Source: Novosphingobium guangzhouense
GTDB taxonomy: Bacteria; Pseudomonadota; Alphaproteobacteria; Sphingomonadales; Sphingomonadaceae
Reading direction: 5' to 3'
DNA: 64,000 bases
NCBI RefSeq assembly: GCF_002896965.1
Contig: NZ_LYMM01000003.1
Location: 1-64,000 of the forward strand
A program made the position numbers and the translations under genes. Below are positions 17,993 through 26,837 of this stretch, piece by piece. Within the stretch, counting starts at the first letter, position 1. Every line of letters starts with the position of its first letter. The notes below the pieces were generated by a model. The model searched no databases, had not been told where the DNA came from, and saw only the letters and a program-made list of their open reading frames with translations.

Positions 17993-19803
17993 TTTCGCCC
18001 GAACAGTTTCTCGATGTCGTTATGGGCCAGTTTAACCCACGTAGGGCGACCATGGTTGCATTGGCCGGAGCGCGGAGTCCGCTCCATCTCACGCAGCAGC
18101 GCGTTCATTTCGGCTACCGATAGCGAGCGGCCCGCGCGCACCGAGCCGTGGCAGGCCATCGTTGCCAGCACGAGATCAAGCTTCTCCCCCAGCAGCAAGG
18201 CATCGCCGTTGCGCTCCAGGTCGTCTGCCACGTCCTGCACAAGCGCGCCCACATCGCTTTTCGAAAGCACCGAAGGAACCGCCCGCACCAGCATCGCGGC
18301 GGGGCCGAAACGTTCAAGCACCAGCCCGTGGCGCGCCAGATCCGCCAGCTTGTCCTCCAGCGCGTCGCACGCAACTTCTTCCAGTTCGACGACTTCGGGC
18401 AGCAGCAGCGCCTGAGATCGGTTCATCGCCTCTTCCGCGCCGGCGGCCTTCAGTTTTTCCAGCACAAGCCGTTCGTGCGCGGCATGCTGGTCGACGATGA
18501 CCAGACCGTCCTCTGCCTCTGCAACGATATAGGTTCCGGCCACCTGGCCGCGCGCGACGCCCAGCGGGTAACGCAATGCTTCCTCGCTCACCTCATCCGC
18601 CACTTCGGCGCGGGCCGCAGGCTGGGCCATGACTTCCGCTTCGTAGGAGCGCCATGCCGTGCCCGTCTCGGACACGCGCGAGGGCTGATAATGCGTCTGC
18701 GGCGCCGAATATTCGCGCGCGAACAGCGAGCCGATCGAAGGGGCAGGAGCAGGCGTTACCGGCTCCACCTGCCACATGTTCATCGCGGCCGCCTGCGGGG
18801 GCTGCGCGCTCTTTTGCCCTGCGCCTTCCAGAGCATGCCGCAAGGCGCCAACCAGGAACCCGCGAACGAATGCGGGGTCGCGGAACCGCACCTCAGTCTT
18901 TGCCGGATGGACGTTTACGTCGACTTCTTCAGGTGGAATCTCAAGAAACAGGGCCAGCACGGCATGGCGATCGCGGGCGAGCATGTCCGAATAGGCCCCG
19001 CGCACCGCACCGACGAGCAGCTTGTCACGCACCGGCCTGCCGTTGACGAAAAGGTACTGGTGATCCGCAACGCCGCGATTGTACGTGGGCAGCCCTGCAA
19101 CCCCCGTCAGCCGCGCCGATCCGCGCTCTGCCTCGATGACGACGCCGTCCTCGGCCAGTTCGCGCGCGACAAGCCGGGCCACCCGAGCCGCAAGCTCTTC
19201 GCGCGGTTGCACGGAGATGGTGCGCCGCCCGTCATGCTCCAGCAGGAAGCCCACGTCGGGCCGCGCCATCGCCAGACGACGAACGACGTCAAGGCACGCG
19301 GCGTATTCGGACCGGGGTGAGCGCAGGAACTTGCGGCGCGCGGGCACTTTGCCAAACAGGTCCTCCACCCTGATGCGTGTGCCCGGCGGCAGGGCCGCAG
19401 GTGCGTCCACGGCAATGATGCCGTGGTCCACCACCCGCTTCCAGCCTTCGGCGGCATCATGCGGACGGCTTTCGATCGTCAGCCGCGCGACCGATCCGAT
19501 CGACGGCAGCGCCTCTCCCCGAAAACCCAGCGTGGCGACCAGTTCGATCGCCTCGTCAGGCAGCTTGGAGGTAGCGTGCCGCTCCAGCGCCAGGGCGATC
19601 TCGTCGGGCCGCATGCCGCAGCCGTCGTCCGTAACCTCGATCATGTCGAGCCCGCCGGAGGCGATCCGCACGGTAATCTGCGTGGAGCCCGCGTCGATCG
19701 CGTTCTCTACCAGTTCCTTGAGCGCAGACGCGGGCCGTTCAACCACTTCGCCTGCGGCGATGCGGTTTACCAGATGTTCGGGCAGGCGGCGGATCGTGGG
19801 CAT
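17989..19803 (-). CDS. mutL: DNA mismatch repair protein MutL (endonuclease type)
   Basis: MutL links MutS to strand removal. The 604-residue protein has the GHKL ATPase at its N terminus (NRIAAGEVVERPASALKELV, DDGCGM, FRGEALPSIGSV). The C-terminal endonuclease motif DQHA-x2-E-x4-E is present as DQHAAHERLVLE, so this MutL should nick DNA itself, as expected in bacteria without MutH. ACHGSVRAGRSL is also present. The usual CPHGRP motif reads CNHGRP, one substitution in a metal-site motif. The start is uncertain: ATGs at 19839, 19809 and 19803 are in frame, and 19803 fits the family N terminus (PTIRRLPEHLVNRI). Confidence 0.95.
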   Translation of the reverse strand: MPTIRRLPEHLVNRIAAGEVVERPASALKELVENAIDAGSTQITVRIASGGLDMIEVTDDGCGMRPDEIALALERHATSKLPDEAIELVATLGFRGEALPSIGSVARLTIESRPHDAAEGWKRVVDHGIIAVDAPAALPPGTRIRVEDLFGKVPARRKFLRSPRSEYAACLDVVRRLAMARPDVGFLLEHDGRRTISVQPREELAARVARLVARELAEDGVVIEAERGSARLTGVAGLPTYNRGVADHQYLFVNGRPVRDKLLVGAVRGAYSDMLARDRHAVLALFLEIPPEEVDVNVHPAKTEVRFRDPAFVRGFLVGALRHALEGAGQKSAQPPQAAAMNMWQVEPVTPAPAPSIGSLFAREYSAPQTHYQPSRVSETGTAWRSYEAEVMAQPAARAEVADEVSEEALRYPLGVARGQVAGTYIVAEAEDGLVIVDQHAAHERLVLEKLKAAGAEEAMNRSQALLLPEVVELEEVACDALEDKLADLARHGLVLERFGPAAMLVRAVPSVLSKSDVGALVQDVADDLERNGDALLLGEKLDLVLATMACHGSVRAGRSLSVAEMNALLREMERTPRSGQCNHGRPTWVKLAHNDIEKLFGRK

Positions 19804-20042
19804 CGGCATCTCGACAGAATACGGTCGCCTGACCGTCATGGACGGATCGCGGTGACGGCAGGCAAACCTAGCGACGAAACGGCCCTAATTCGAGACGGGC
19901 GCCACACGTTTCCCCCCGGAATCAGGAACAAAATTTTGGCCTTTCCCGAATCGATGGGCTAAGGGGAGCCCTCCTACCCGCAACCCCCTGTCGTCGTTGT
20001 CGAGAGTGATTCGGCAAACGATTGGTAAGAAACGGATTTTAG

Positions 20043-21089
<1,047 letters not shown>

Positions 21090-21097
21090 TCGAGTGC

Positions 21098-21171
21098 GGG
21101 AGCCCTCGTGCCACGCGACGGCCCGAGGCTCCCTGAAAACCGCGGCGGACCTCCTGCACCGGACCGCCGCG
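21098..21171 (+). repeat. two long-range inverted repeats between mreB and mreC
   Basis: GGGAGCC (21098-21104) pairs with GGCTCCC (21127-21133), and CGCGGCGG (21141-21148) pairs with CCGCCGCG (21164-21171). Both are perfect and lie in the 107-base gap. Neither has a T-run. They could stabilise or attenuate the mreB part of the mRNA relative to mreC. Confidence 0.5.
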
Positions 21172-21196
21172 TGGGAATGACAGGAGTGCATGGCGC

Positions 21197-22081
21197 ATGG
21201 CACCGCCAGCCAATCGGCGCTCCGGCTTTTCGCGCAGGGCGCAGTATTCGACGTTCTTCCAGTACACCGCCGGCGTGCTTGGCGCCGTGGTCGGACTAGG
21301 GCTGCTCGTCGTGTCGATCGTCAATCCGAATGCATTCTCGACGCTGCGGGGCGCCGCTGCCGACCTGACGGAATCGCCCGCGCAGGCAACCGCCGGCGGG
21401 CGCCGCGCCAGCAAGAACTTCATCGAAGAGATCGGCGGGTTCCTGCAGTCCGGTCGGGAACATGCTCGTCTGGAGCGGGAACTGGCCGAGGCCAAGGTGC
21501 GCATCGCCAAGGCGCAGGCCACCGAAACCGAAAACCTGCGCCTCAAACAGCTGTTAAACCTGCGTGAGGACGATGCGCAGCCCGTGGCATACGCAAGGCT
21601 CGTCAGTTCGACCGGAGCCAGCGCGCGCCGCTTTGCGACACTGGGCGCCGGGACGGACAAGGGCGTGGCCAAAGGCATGCCGGTGCGCTCTCAGATGGGC
21701 CTCGTCGGACGCGTGCTCGAAGTCGGCATGTCCAGTTCGCGCGTGCTGCTCATCACGGACACCGAAAGCGTTGTGCCCGTGCGCAGGGCGAAGGACGGCG
21801 TACCCGCATTCGCACAAGGACATGGCGACGGCACCATCCGCATCCGGCTGGTCAATCTGGGCCTCAACCCGCTGCGCAAGGGCGATGTCATGGTAACTTC
21901 GGGATCGGGTGGGCTTTATCGTCCCGGTACGCCGCTTGCGGTCATCACCGAACTGCTTCGCGACGGGGCGGTGGCGCGGGTGCTGAGCAATCCGTCTGAC
22001 ACCGACTACGTCGTCGTCGAGCGCGCCTGGGCCCCGCCGCCGCCCCCGCCGCCGGCCGAACCTGCGCCTGGGAGCGAGTAG
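21197..22081 (+). CDS. mreC: rod shape-determining protein MreC
   Basis: MreC is the bitopic periplasmic scaffold that activates PBP2-RodA. The 294-residue protein has a short cytosolic start, one membrane helix at about 24-43 and a coiled coil around residues 90-115 (ARLERELAEAKVRIAKAQ). Two beta domains follow (GASARRFATLGAGTDKGV, GLVGRVLEVG, VMVTSGSGGLY). A proline-rich tail (PPPPPPPAEPAP) closes the protein; such tails vary between species. It is second in the elongation operon. Confidence 0.95.
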   Translation: MAPPANRRSGFSRRAQYSTFFQYTAGVLGAVVGLGLLVVSIVNPNAFSTLRGAAADLTESPAQATAGGRRASKNFIEEIGGFLQSGREHARLERELAEAKVRIAKAQATETENLRLKQLLNLREDDAQPVAYARLVSSTGASARRFATLGAGTDKGVAKGMPVRSQMGLVGRVLEVGMSSSRVLLITDTESVVPVRRAKDGVPAFAQGHGDGTIRIRLVNLGLNPLRKGDVMVTSGSGGLYRPGTPLAVITELLRDGAVARVLSNPSDTDYVVVERAWAPPPPPPPAEPAPGSE

Positions 22082-22083
22082 GC

Positions 22084-22632
22084 GTGCCACTGCTGTCCGG
22101 CAACGACACGGTCGTCAGGCAGAGGATCAACCGCAAGCCCTCGCGCACGATCGCGAGCGTGCTGCCATGGCTAACGGTGATGTTCGGATCGATGGCTCCG
22201 GGCTGGCTTCTCATCGCATCGGCCCCGGTTCTGCCCCCTTTCGGCTTCCTGATGTTCATCGCCTGGCGCCAGTTGCGACCCGGGCTGATGCCGATGTGGG
22301 CCGGCTTGCCGCTTGGCCTGTTCGACGACCTGTTCTCCGGATCGCCGTTCGGCAGCGCCGTGCTCCTGTGGTCGCTGTCAACCATCGTTCTGGACCATGT
22401 CGAGACGCGGCTGCCCTGGAGAAACTTCCTGACTGAGTGGCTGGTGGCGATCGGCCTTATCGTAGCGTATATTGCGCTCTGCCTCGGCGTGACGAACATC
22501 GCCGGTGCTTCCGCCCCCATCCGTGTCATCGTGCCCCAGGTCGTGATTTCCGTGATTATCTATCCGCTTGTCGGACGCTTCGTGGCCCTGATGGACCACA
22601 TTCGCCTGACCCCCTTCGTAGTCATGCGATGA
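22084..22632 (+). CDS. mreD: rod shape-determining protein MreD
   Basis: MreD is the small polytopic inner membrane partner of MreC. The 182-residue protein has five or six hydrophobic segments. The family signature is FGFLMFIAWRQLRPGLMPMW followed by GLPLGLFDDLFSGSPFGSA. The start is a GTG two bases after mreC, and the stop overlaps the start of the next gene in an ATGA, so the operon is tightly coupled here. Confidence 0.93.
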   Translation: MPLLSGNDTVVRQRINRKPSRTIASVLPWLTVMFGSMAPGWLLIASAPVLPPFGFLMFIAWRQLRPGLMPMWAGLPLGLFDDLFSGSPFGSAVLLWSLSTIVLDHVETRLPWRNFLTEWLVAIGLIVAYIALCLGVTNIAGASAPIRVIVPQVVISVIIYPLVGRFVALMDHIRLTPFVVMR

Positions 22633-24725
22633 AATTCAGCTTCCGGCGCCTGATCCGTCCGCCGCACGTCACCACCGGCACGCTGCGCAACAGCTTCGAC
22701 CGGCGCACTATCGTTGTCGGCGCCATACAGGGCGGCATCGGCTGCCTGCTCGCTTCGCGCATGACCTACCTGTCGGTCTTCGAGAACGAGAAATACAAGC
22801 TCAAGGCCGAGAGCAACCGCGTCAACCTGTCATTGATCCCGCCCCGCCGTGGCTGGATTCTTGACCGGCACGGGCAGCCGCTCGCCTCCAACCGGGCGGA
22901 CTTTCGGGTCGACGTCATCCCCGAACGGATGACCGATCCCGATCGAACGATCGCGGAACTTGGGAAGCTGCTTTCGCTAAGCCCGATCGCGATGCAGGAC
23001 CTGCAGGACAAGCTGGACCGCTCGCACGGCTTCGCGCCCGTCGAAGTGGCCTCGCGCCTTGACTGGGAGCGTTTCGCGTCTGTGAGCGTGCGACTGCCGG
23101 ACCTTCCGGGGGTGGTAACTCAGCGCGGCTATTCGCGCTTCTATCCTACCGGACCTTCGGTCGGCCACCTTATCGGCTATGTCGGCGCGGCTTCCGCCGA
23201 AGAGTACGAAAAGGACCATGACCCCGTCCTGCTGACCCCCGGCTACAAGCTGGGCAAGGACGCGCTTGAGAAGTTCTACGAAAAGGACTTGCGCGGCACA
23301 CCCGGCGCGCGCCGCGTTGAAGTGACCGCGTCCGGCCGGATCGTACGCGACCTTGACACGCGCGAGGATGTTCCGGGCAAGACCGTGAAACTCACCATCG
23401 ATGCGGCCATACAGGACTATGCAGCGCGCCGCATCGGCCCGGAATCGGCAGCCGTGGTGGTGATGGATTGCCAGACCGGCGACATCCTTGCGATGGCATC
23501 GATGCCCAGCTTCGATCCGAACAGCTTCTCCGACGGCATCGGCCGCCTAGAATGGAAGATGCTGTCGGACGACGATCATGTTCCCTTGCGCAACAAGGTG
23601 TTACGCGGCCTTTATCCACCTGGTTCTACGGTCAAGCCGCTGGTAGCCCTGTCATTCCTGGAAGCGGGCCTCGACCCGAACGAGAGCGTCTATTGCGGTG
23701 GTGGCCTGCGTGTGGGCAACCGCGTGTTCCACTGCTGGCAACGGCGCGGCCATGGCCAGGTCAATATGGCCAAGGGTATTTACCAGAGCTGCGACGTTTA
23801 CTTCTACCACTTCGCACAGCGCATCGGCATGGACCCGATCGCCGCGATGGCAAAGCGTCTGGGTCTGGGGCAGGATTTTCCTCTGCCGGTCGCCGGGCAA
23901 TCCTACGGAACCGTGCCCAGCCCGGCGTGGAAGCTCAAAAAGTACGACAAGCCATGGCAGACCTTCGACACGGTCAACGCCACCATCGGTCAGGGCTATT
24001 TCCTTGTAAATCCGCTGCAGCAGGCGATCCAGGCTTCACGCATCGCCAGCGGGCGCATCATCATGCCCAAGCTGATCCACGGGCACGAGCACGAACCGCA
24101 GGCATCGCTCGGTGTGCCGGAAGAACATCTGGCCTATATCCGGCAAGCCATGTCGGACGTCGCCAATGGTCCCGGCTCCGCGCCCCATTCACGCCTGCCC
24201 TTCCCCGACATCAAACTGGCGGGCAAGACCGGCACCGCGCAGGTCGTCGGCCTCAATGTGGGCAACGGCAAGGGCGGATTGTGGAAGCATCGTGACCACG
24301 GGCACTTCATCTGCTTCGCGCCTGCCGATAACCCCCGCTACGCCTGCTCTGTCGTCGTCGAGCACGGCGGCGGTTCCGGTGCGGCGTACCCGATCGCACG
24401 CGATGTGCTGACCTACATGTTCGACAAGGAAAAGGGCATGGAAGCCCTGACCGAGCTTGAGAAGAAGTGGGGCGGTACCGCGAAAGAACGATTGGACGCC
24501 CGCTTCCGGGCCTATTCCGCGCAGTACGGTGTGGGCGCGCCCAAGGTATCGCCCGAAGAGGAGCGACGCAAACTGCAAGGCGCCGAGCAGCCTGACGAGC
24601 CGCGCCAGCCTATCAACGAAGCACAATCCCCTGCCCCCGAACCGGCAGACGATACCGATCGGCCGGCGCCGCCGCCCTCACCCGCCCCGACGCCGACGCC
24701 CACGACCGGAGGAACGCCGCAATGA
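22629..24725 (+). CDS. mrdA: penicillin-binding protein 2 (elongation transpeptidase)
   Basis: PBP2 cross-links peptidoglycan during side-wall growth. The 698-residue protein has one N-terminal membrane anchor (about 28-48), a pedestal domain (SLIPPRRGWILDRHGQPLA) and the transpeptidase domain. Its active-site motifs are STVK with Ser333, SCD (in QSCDVYFYHF) and KTG (in LAGKTGTAQV). A C-terminal tail of about 60 residues is rich in Pro and acidic residues (PADDTDRPAPPPSPAP) and is probably disordered. ATG 22629 overlaps the mreD stop; the frame is open well upstream, but homology starts here. The gene overlaps rodA by four bases. Confidence 0.97.
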   Translation: MKFSFRRLIRPPHVTTGTLRNSFDRRTIVVGAIQGGIGCLLASRMTYLSVFENEKYKLKAESNRVNLSLIPPRRGWILDRHGQPLASNRADFRVDVIPERMTDPDRTIAELGKLLSLSPIAMQDLQDKLDRSHGFAPVEVASRLDWERFASVSVRLPDLPGVVTQRGYSRFYPTGPSVGHLIGYVGAASAEEYEKDHDPVLLTPGYKLGKDALEKFYEKDLRGTPGARRVEVTASGRIVRDLDTREDVPGKTVKLTIDAAIQDYAARRIGPESAAVVVMDCQTGDILAMASMPSFDPNSFSDGIGRLEWKMLSDDDHVPLRNKVLRGLYPPGSTVKPLVALSFLEAGLDPNESVYCGGGLRVGNRVFHCWQRRGHGQVNMAKGIYQSCDVYFYHFAQRIGMDPIAAMAKRLGLGQDFPLPVAGQSYGTVPSPAWKLKKYDKPWQTFDTVNATIGQGYFLVNPLQQAIQASRIASGRIIMPKLIHGHEHEPQASLGVPEEHLAYIRQAMSDVANGPGSAPHSRLPFPDIKLAGKTGTAQVVGLNVGNGKGGLWKHRDHGHFICFAPADNPRYACSVVVEHGGGSGAAYPIARDVLTYMFDKEKGMEALTELEKKWGGTAKERLDARFRAYSAQYGVGAPKVSPEEERRKLQGAEQPDEPRQPINEAQSPAPEPADDTDRPAPPPSPAPTPTPTTGGTPQ

Positions 24726-25834
24726 GCCGCTCCATAGTTCCGGAGGCGATTTCCCGCCAACCCTGGCAGATGCTGATCCCTCTGTGCGGCCTGGTGGGCC
24801 TGGGCGCGGCAGTGCTCTATTCGGCGGCCGGCGGCAGCCTTCAGCCTTATGCGCTCAGCCACGTGGTCCGCTTCTGCGTGTTCCTGGTGATGGCCATCGT
24901 CATATCGCGCATGAGCCGCAACCTGTTCAGAATGGCCGCCTATCCCGTCTATGGCGGCATCCTTGTGCTGCTGGTGCTGGTGGAACTGATCGGCGCAGTG
25001 GGTGGCGGCAGTCAGCGTTGGCTGAATCTGGGCTTCATGTCGCTGCAGCCTTCCGAACTGATGAAGCCGGCCATCGTCCTCGTGCTTGCGCGGTTCTACG
25101 AAACGCTTCCTCATGCCATGACCGCAAGCTGGCGGGGCCTCGTTCCGGCCGGCGTGCTGATCGGAGTACCGGCGCTATTCGTGCTGATCCAGCCCGACCT
25201 TGGCACGGCAACGGCCGTTTGCTTCGGCGGCGTGGTGACGATGTTCCTGGCGGGCCTGCCCTTGTGGTGGTTCGTCAGCGCGGGCAGCGCCCTGCTCATC
25301 TTCGCCCCCATCGCGTTCTTCACGCTGCTTCACGATTACCAGCGCAACCGCGTGCTGGTGTTCCTCGACCCTGAGGGCGACCCGCTGGGCACCGGATACC
25401 ACATCACGCAATCGAAGATCGCGATCGGCTCGGGCGGGATTTTCGGCAAGGGCTTCGGCAATGGCACGCAGAGTCACCTGCAGTACCTTCCCGAACCGCA
25501 CACCGACTTCGTCTTTGCAACGATGTCCGAGGAATGGGGGCTGATGGGCGGCCTGTTCGTGCTCTTCGTGTTCACGGTTGTCATCGGATGGGGCATGGGC
25601 GTGGCCCGGCGCGCGCCGGATCGCTTCTCGGGCCTTCTGGCAGCAGGCATGACGGCGACGATGTTCTTCTACGTCATGATCAACCTGATGATGGTGATGG
25701 GGCTTGCCCCGGTCGTCGGAATTCCCCTGCCTTTCATGAGCCACGGCGGCACTTCGATGCTGACGAACATGATCTGCCTTGGCACGATCATGGCGGTAAA
25801 CCGCTGGAATCAGGGCCGGGGGTCATTCTCCTGA
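24722..25834 (+). CDS. rodA: SEDS peptidoglycan glycosyltransferase RodA
   Basis: RodA polymerises glycan strands together with PBP2. The 370-residue protein has about ten membrane helices and the SEDS motifs: GGGSQRWLNLGFMSLQPSEL (about 92-111), an Asp in LIQPDLGTA, and the C-terminal PLPFMSHGGTSML. The start overlaps the mrdA stop (ATGA), so the two partner enzymes are made in step. It is the last gene of the elongation operon. Confidence 0.97.
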   Translation: MSRSIVPEAISRQPWQMLIPLCGLVGLGAAVLYSAAGGSLQPYALSHVVRFCVFLVMAIVISRMSRNLFRMAAYPVYGGILVLLVLVELIGAVGGGSQRWLNLGFMSLQPSELMKPAIVLVLARFYETLPHAMTASWRGLVPAGVLIGVPALFVLIQPDLGTATAVCFGGVVTMFLAGLPLWWFVSAGSALLIFAPIAFFTLLHDYQRNRVLVFLDPEGDPLGTGYHITQSKIAIGSGGIFGKGFGNGTQSHLQYLPEPHTDFVFATMSEEWGLMGGLFVLFVFTVVIGWGMGVARRAPDRFSGLLAAGMTATMFFYVMINLMMVMGLAPVVGIPLPFMSHGGTSMLTNMICLGTIMAVNRWNQGRGSFS

Positions 25835-25874
25835 AACTTTTTCAAATTTTCTCTTCCAATGTAAAAATCTGCCG

Positions 25875-25920
25875 TTATAGGGGCCTCTCCGCCGCCGAGA
25901 GGCGGGGCCGCAAGGCCCTT
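25875..25920 (+). promoter_or_regulatory. possible tRNA promoter -10 and leader hairpins
   Basis: TTATAG (25875-25880) followed by GGGCC could be a -10 element for the tRNA cluster; the -35 region is weak. Two hairpins follow: GCCTCTC/GAGAGGC (25883-25889 with 25897-25903) and GGGCC-GCAA-GGCCC then TTCTT (25905-25919). The second could instead be a short terminator of the rodA operon. Confidence 0.35.
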
Positions 25921-25936
25921 CTTGGACAGGTAGCGT

Positions 25937-26012
<76 letters not shown>

Positions 26013-26037
26013 TCCTGTTCCCATGAAGACCATGTGG

Positions 26038-26113
<76 letters not shown>

Positions 26114-26139
26114 TATACCAAACCTGCGGACACCCGTGG

Positions 26140-26215
<76 letters not shown>

Positions 26216-26272
26216 CCTTATACTCTCCACATCGTCAGACCATGCCGGCTGCACTGGTGAATGCCGTGGGCT

Positions 26273-26587
26273 TCAAAGCCCTGTCGGCATGGCGTAAGTG
26301 CGCCCCAGTTCTTCGATCAGGGCTTTGGAAAGCGCAGATCGGAACTCAACCCCGGCCACGTTGCCATCCACCCAGCGCACATGCGCCACGATGGGTTTGA
26401 AGTTGGCGATTCGCAGCTGAACTTCTTCGCCAGGCATGAAAGATTCGCGGCTGCCAAGGATACTGCAACCGCCCTGCGAAATATCTCCCAGTTCGACGGG
26501 AAAGACGTGCCAGCGCGTCTTGCGGCAACGCGCCTGAAGAAGAACAGGATGCCGGCTCGCCAATCGATCGTTTTCGGAGTCCGTCAT
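26273..26587 (-). CDS. PilZ domain c-di-GMP-binding protein
   Basis: The 104-residue protein is a single PilZ domain. Both parts of the c-di-GMP signature are present: RxxxR at residues 8-12 (RLASR) and DxSxxG at 35-40 (DISQGG). The beta-barrel ends in VRWVDGNVAGVEF. Stand-alone PilZ proteins act as diffusible receptors that tune motility, polysaccharide or division targets. The target is not indicated by the neighbours, which are the tRNA cluster and a lipoprotein gene. The gene is convergent with the tRNAs. Confidence 0.9.
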   Translation of the reverse strand: MTDSENDRLASRHPVLLQARCRKTRWHVFPVELGDISQGGCSILGSRESFMPGEEVQLRIANFKPIVAHVRWVDGNVAGVEFRSALSKALIEELGRTYAMPTGL

Positions 26588-26645
26588 CGCGCCTTCCTCG
26601 GTGGTTCAGGGCGCGGACTTAGCGCCGAGAAGTAAACCCGAGGTT

Positions 26646-26837
26646 TCAGGGCGCCGAGGACGGCTCTGCGGATTCTGCGGGGGGCGTACCCGTACCTGCG
26701 ATCTGCGCATCGATCTGCTTTGCCCGATCCACGATCGCCTTGTTCGCGGTATCGTAGCGCTCGTCAAACGTCGGCTCGCGCTTGCAGGCGGACAGCAGGA
26801 CCACGGCACCCAATGCCGCTAACAGAGCGATGCGCAT
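26646..26837 (-). CDS. very small lipoprotein encoded after tamB
   Basis: The 63-residue protein has a lipoprotein signal (VVLLSAC, Cys18), a short charged helix (FDERYDTANKAIVDRAKQID) and a Pro/Ser tail. Its ATG overlaps the tamB stop in TGATG (26835-26839), so it is translated with tamB. No domain is recognisable. Its position suggests an envelope role alongside TamAB, but that is inference. Confidence 0.7.
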   Translation of the reverse strand: MRIALLAALGAVVLLSACKREPTFDERYDTANKAIVDRAKQIDAQIAGTGTPPAESAEPSSAP

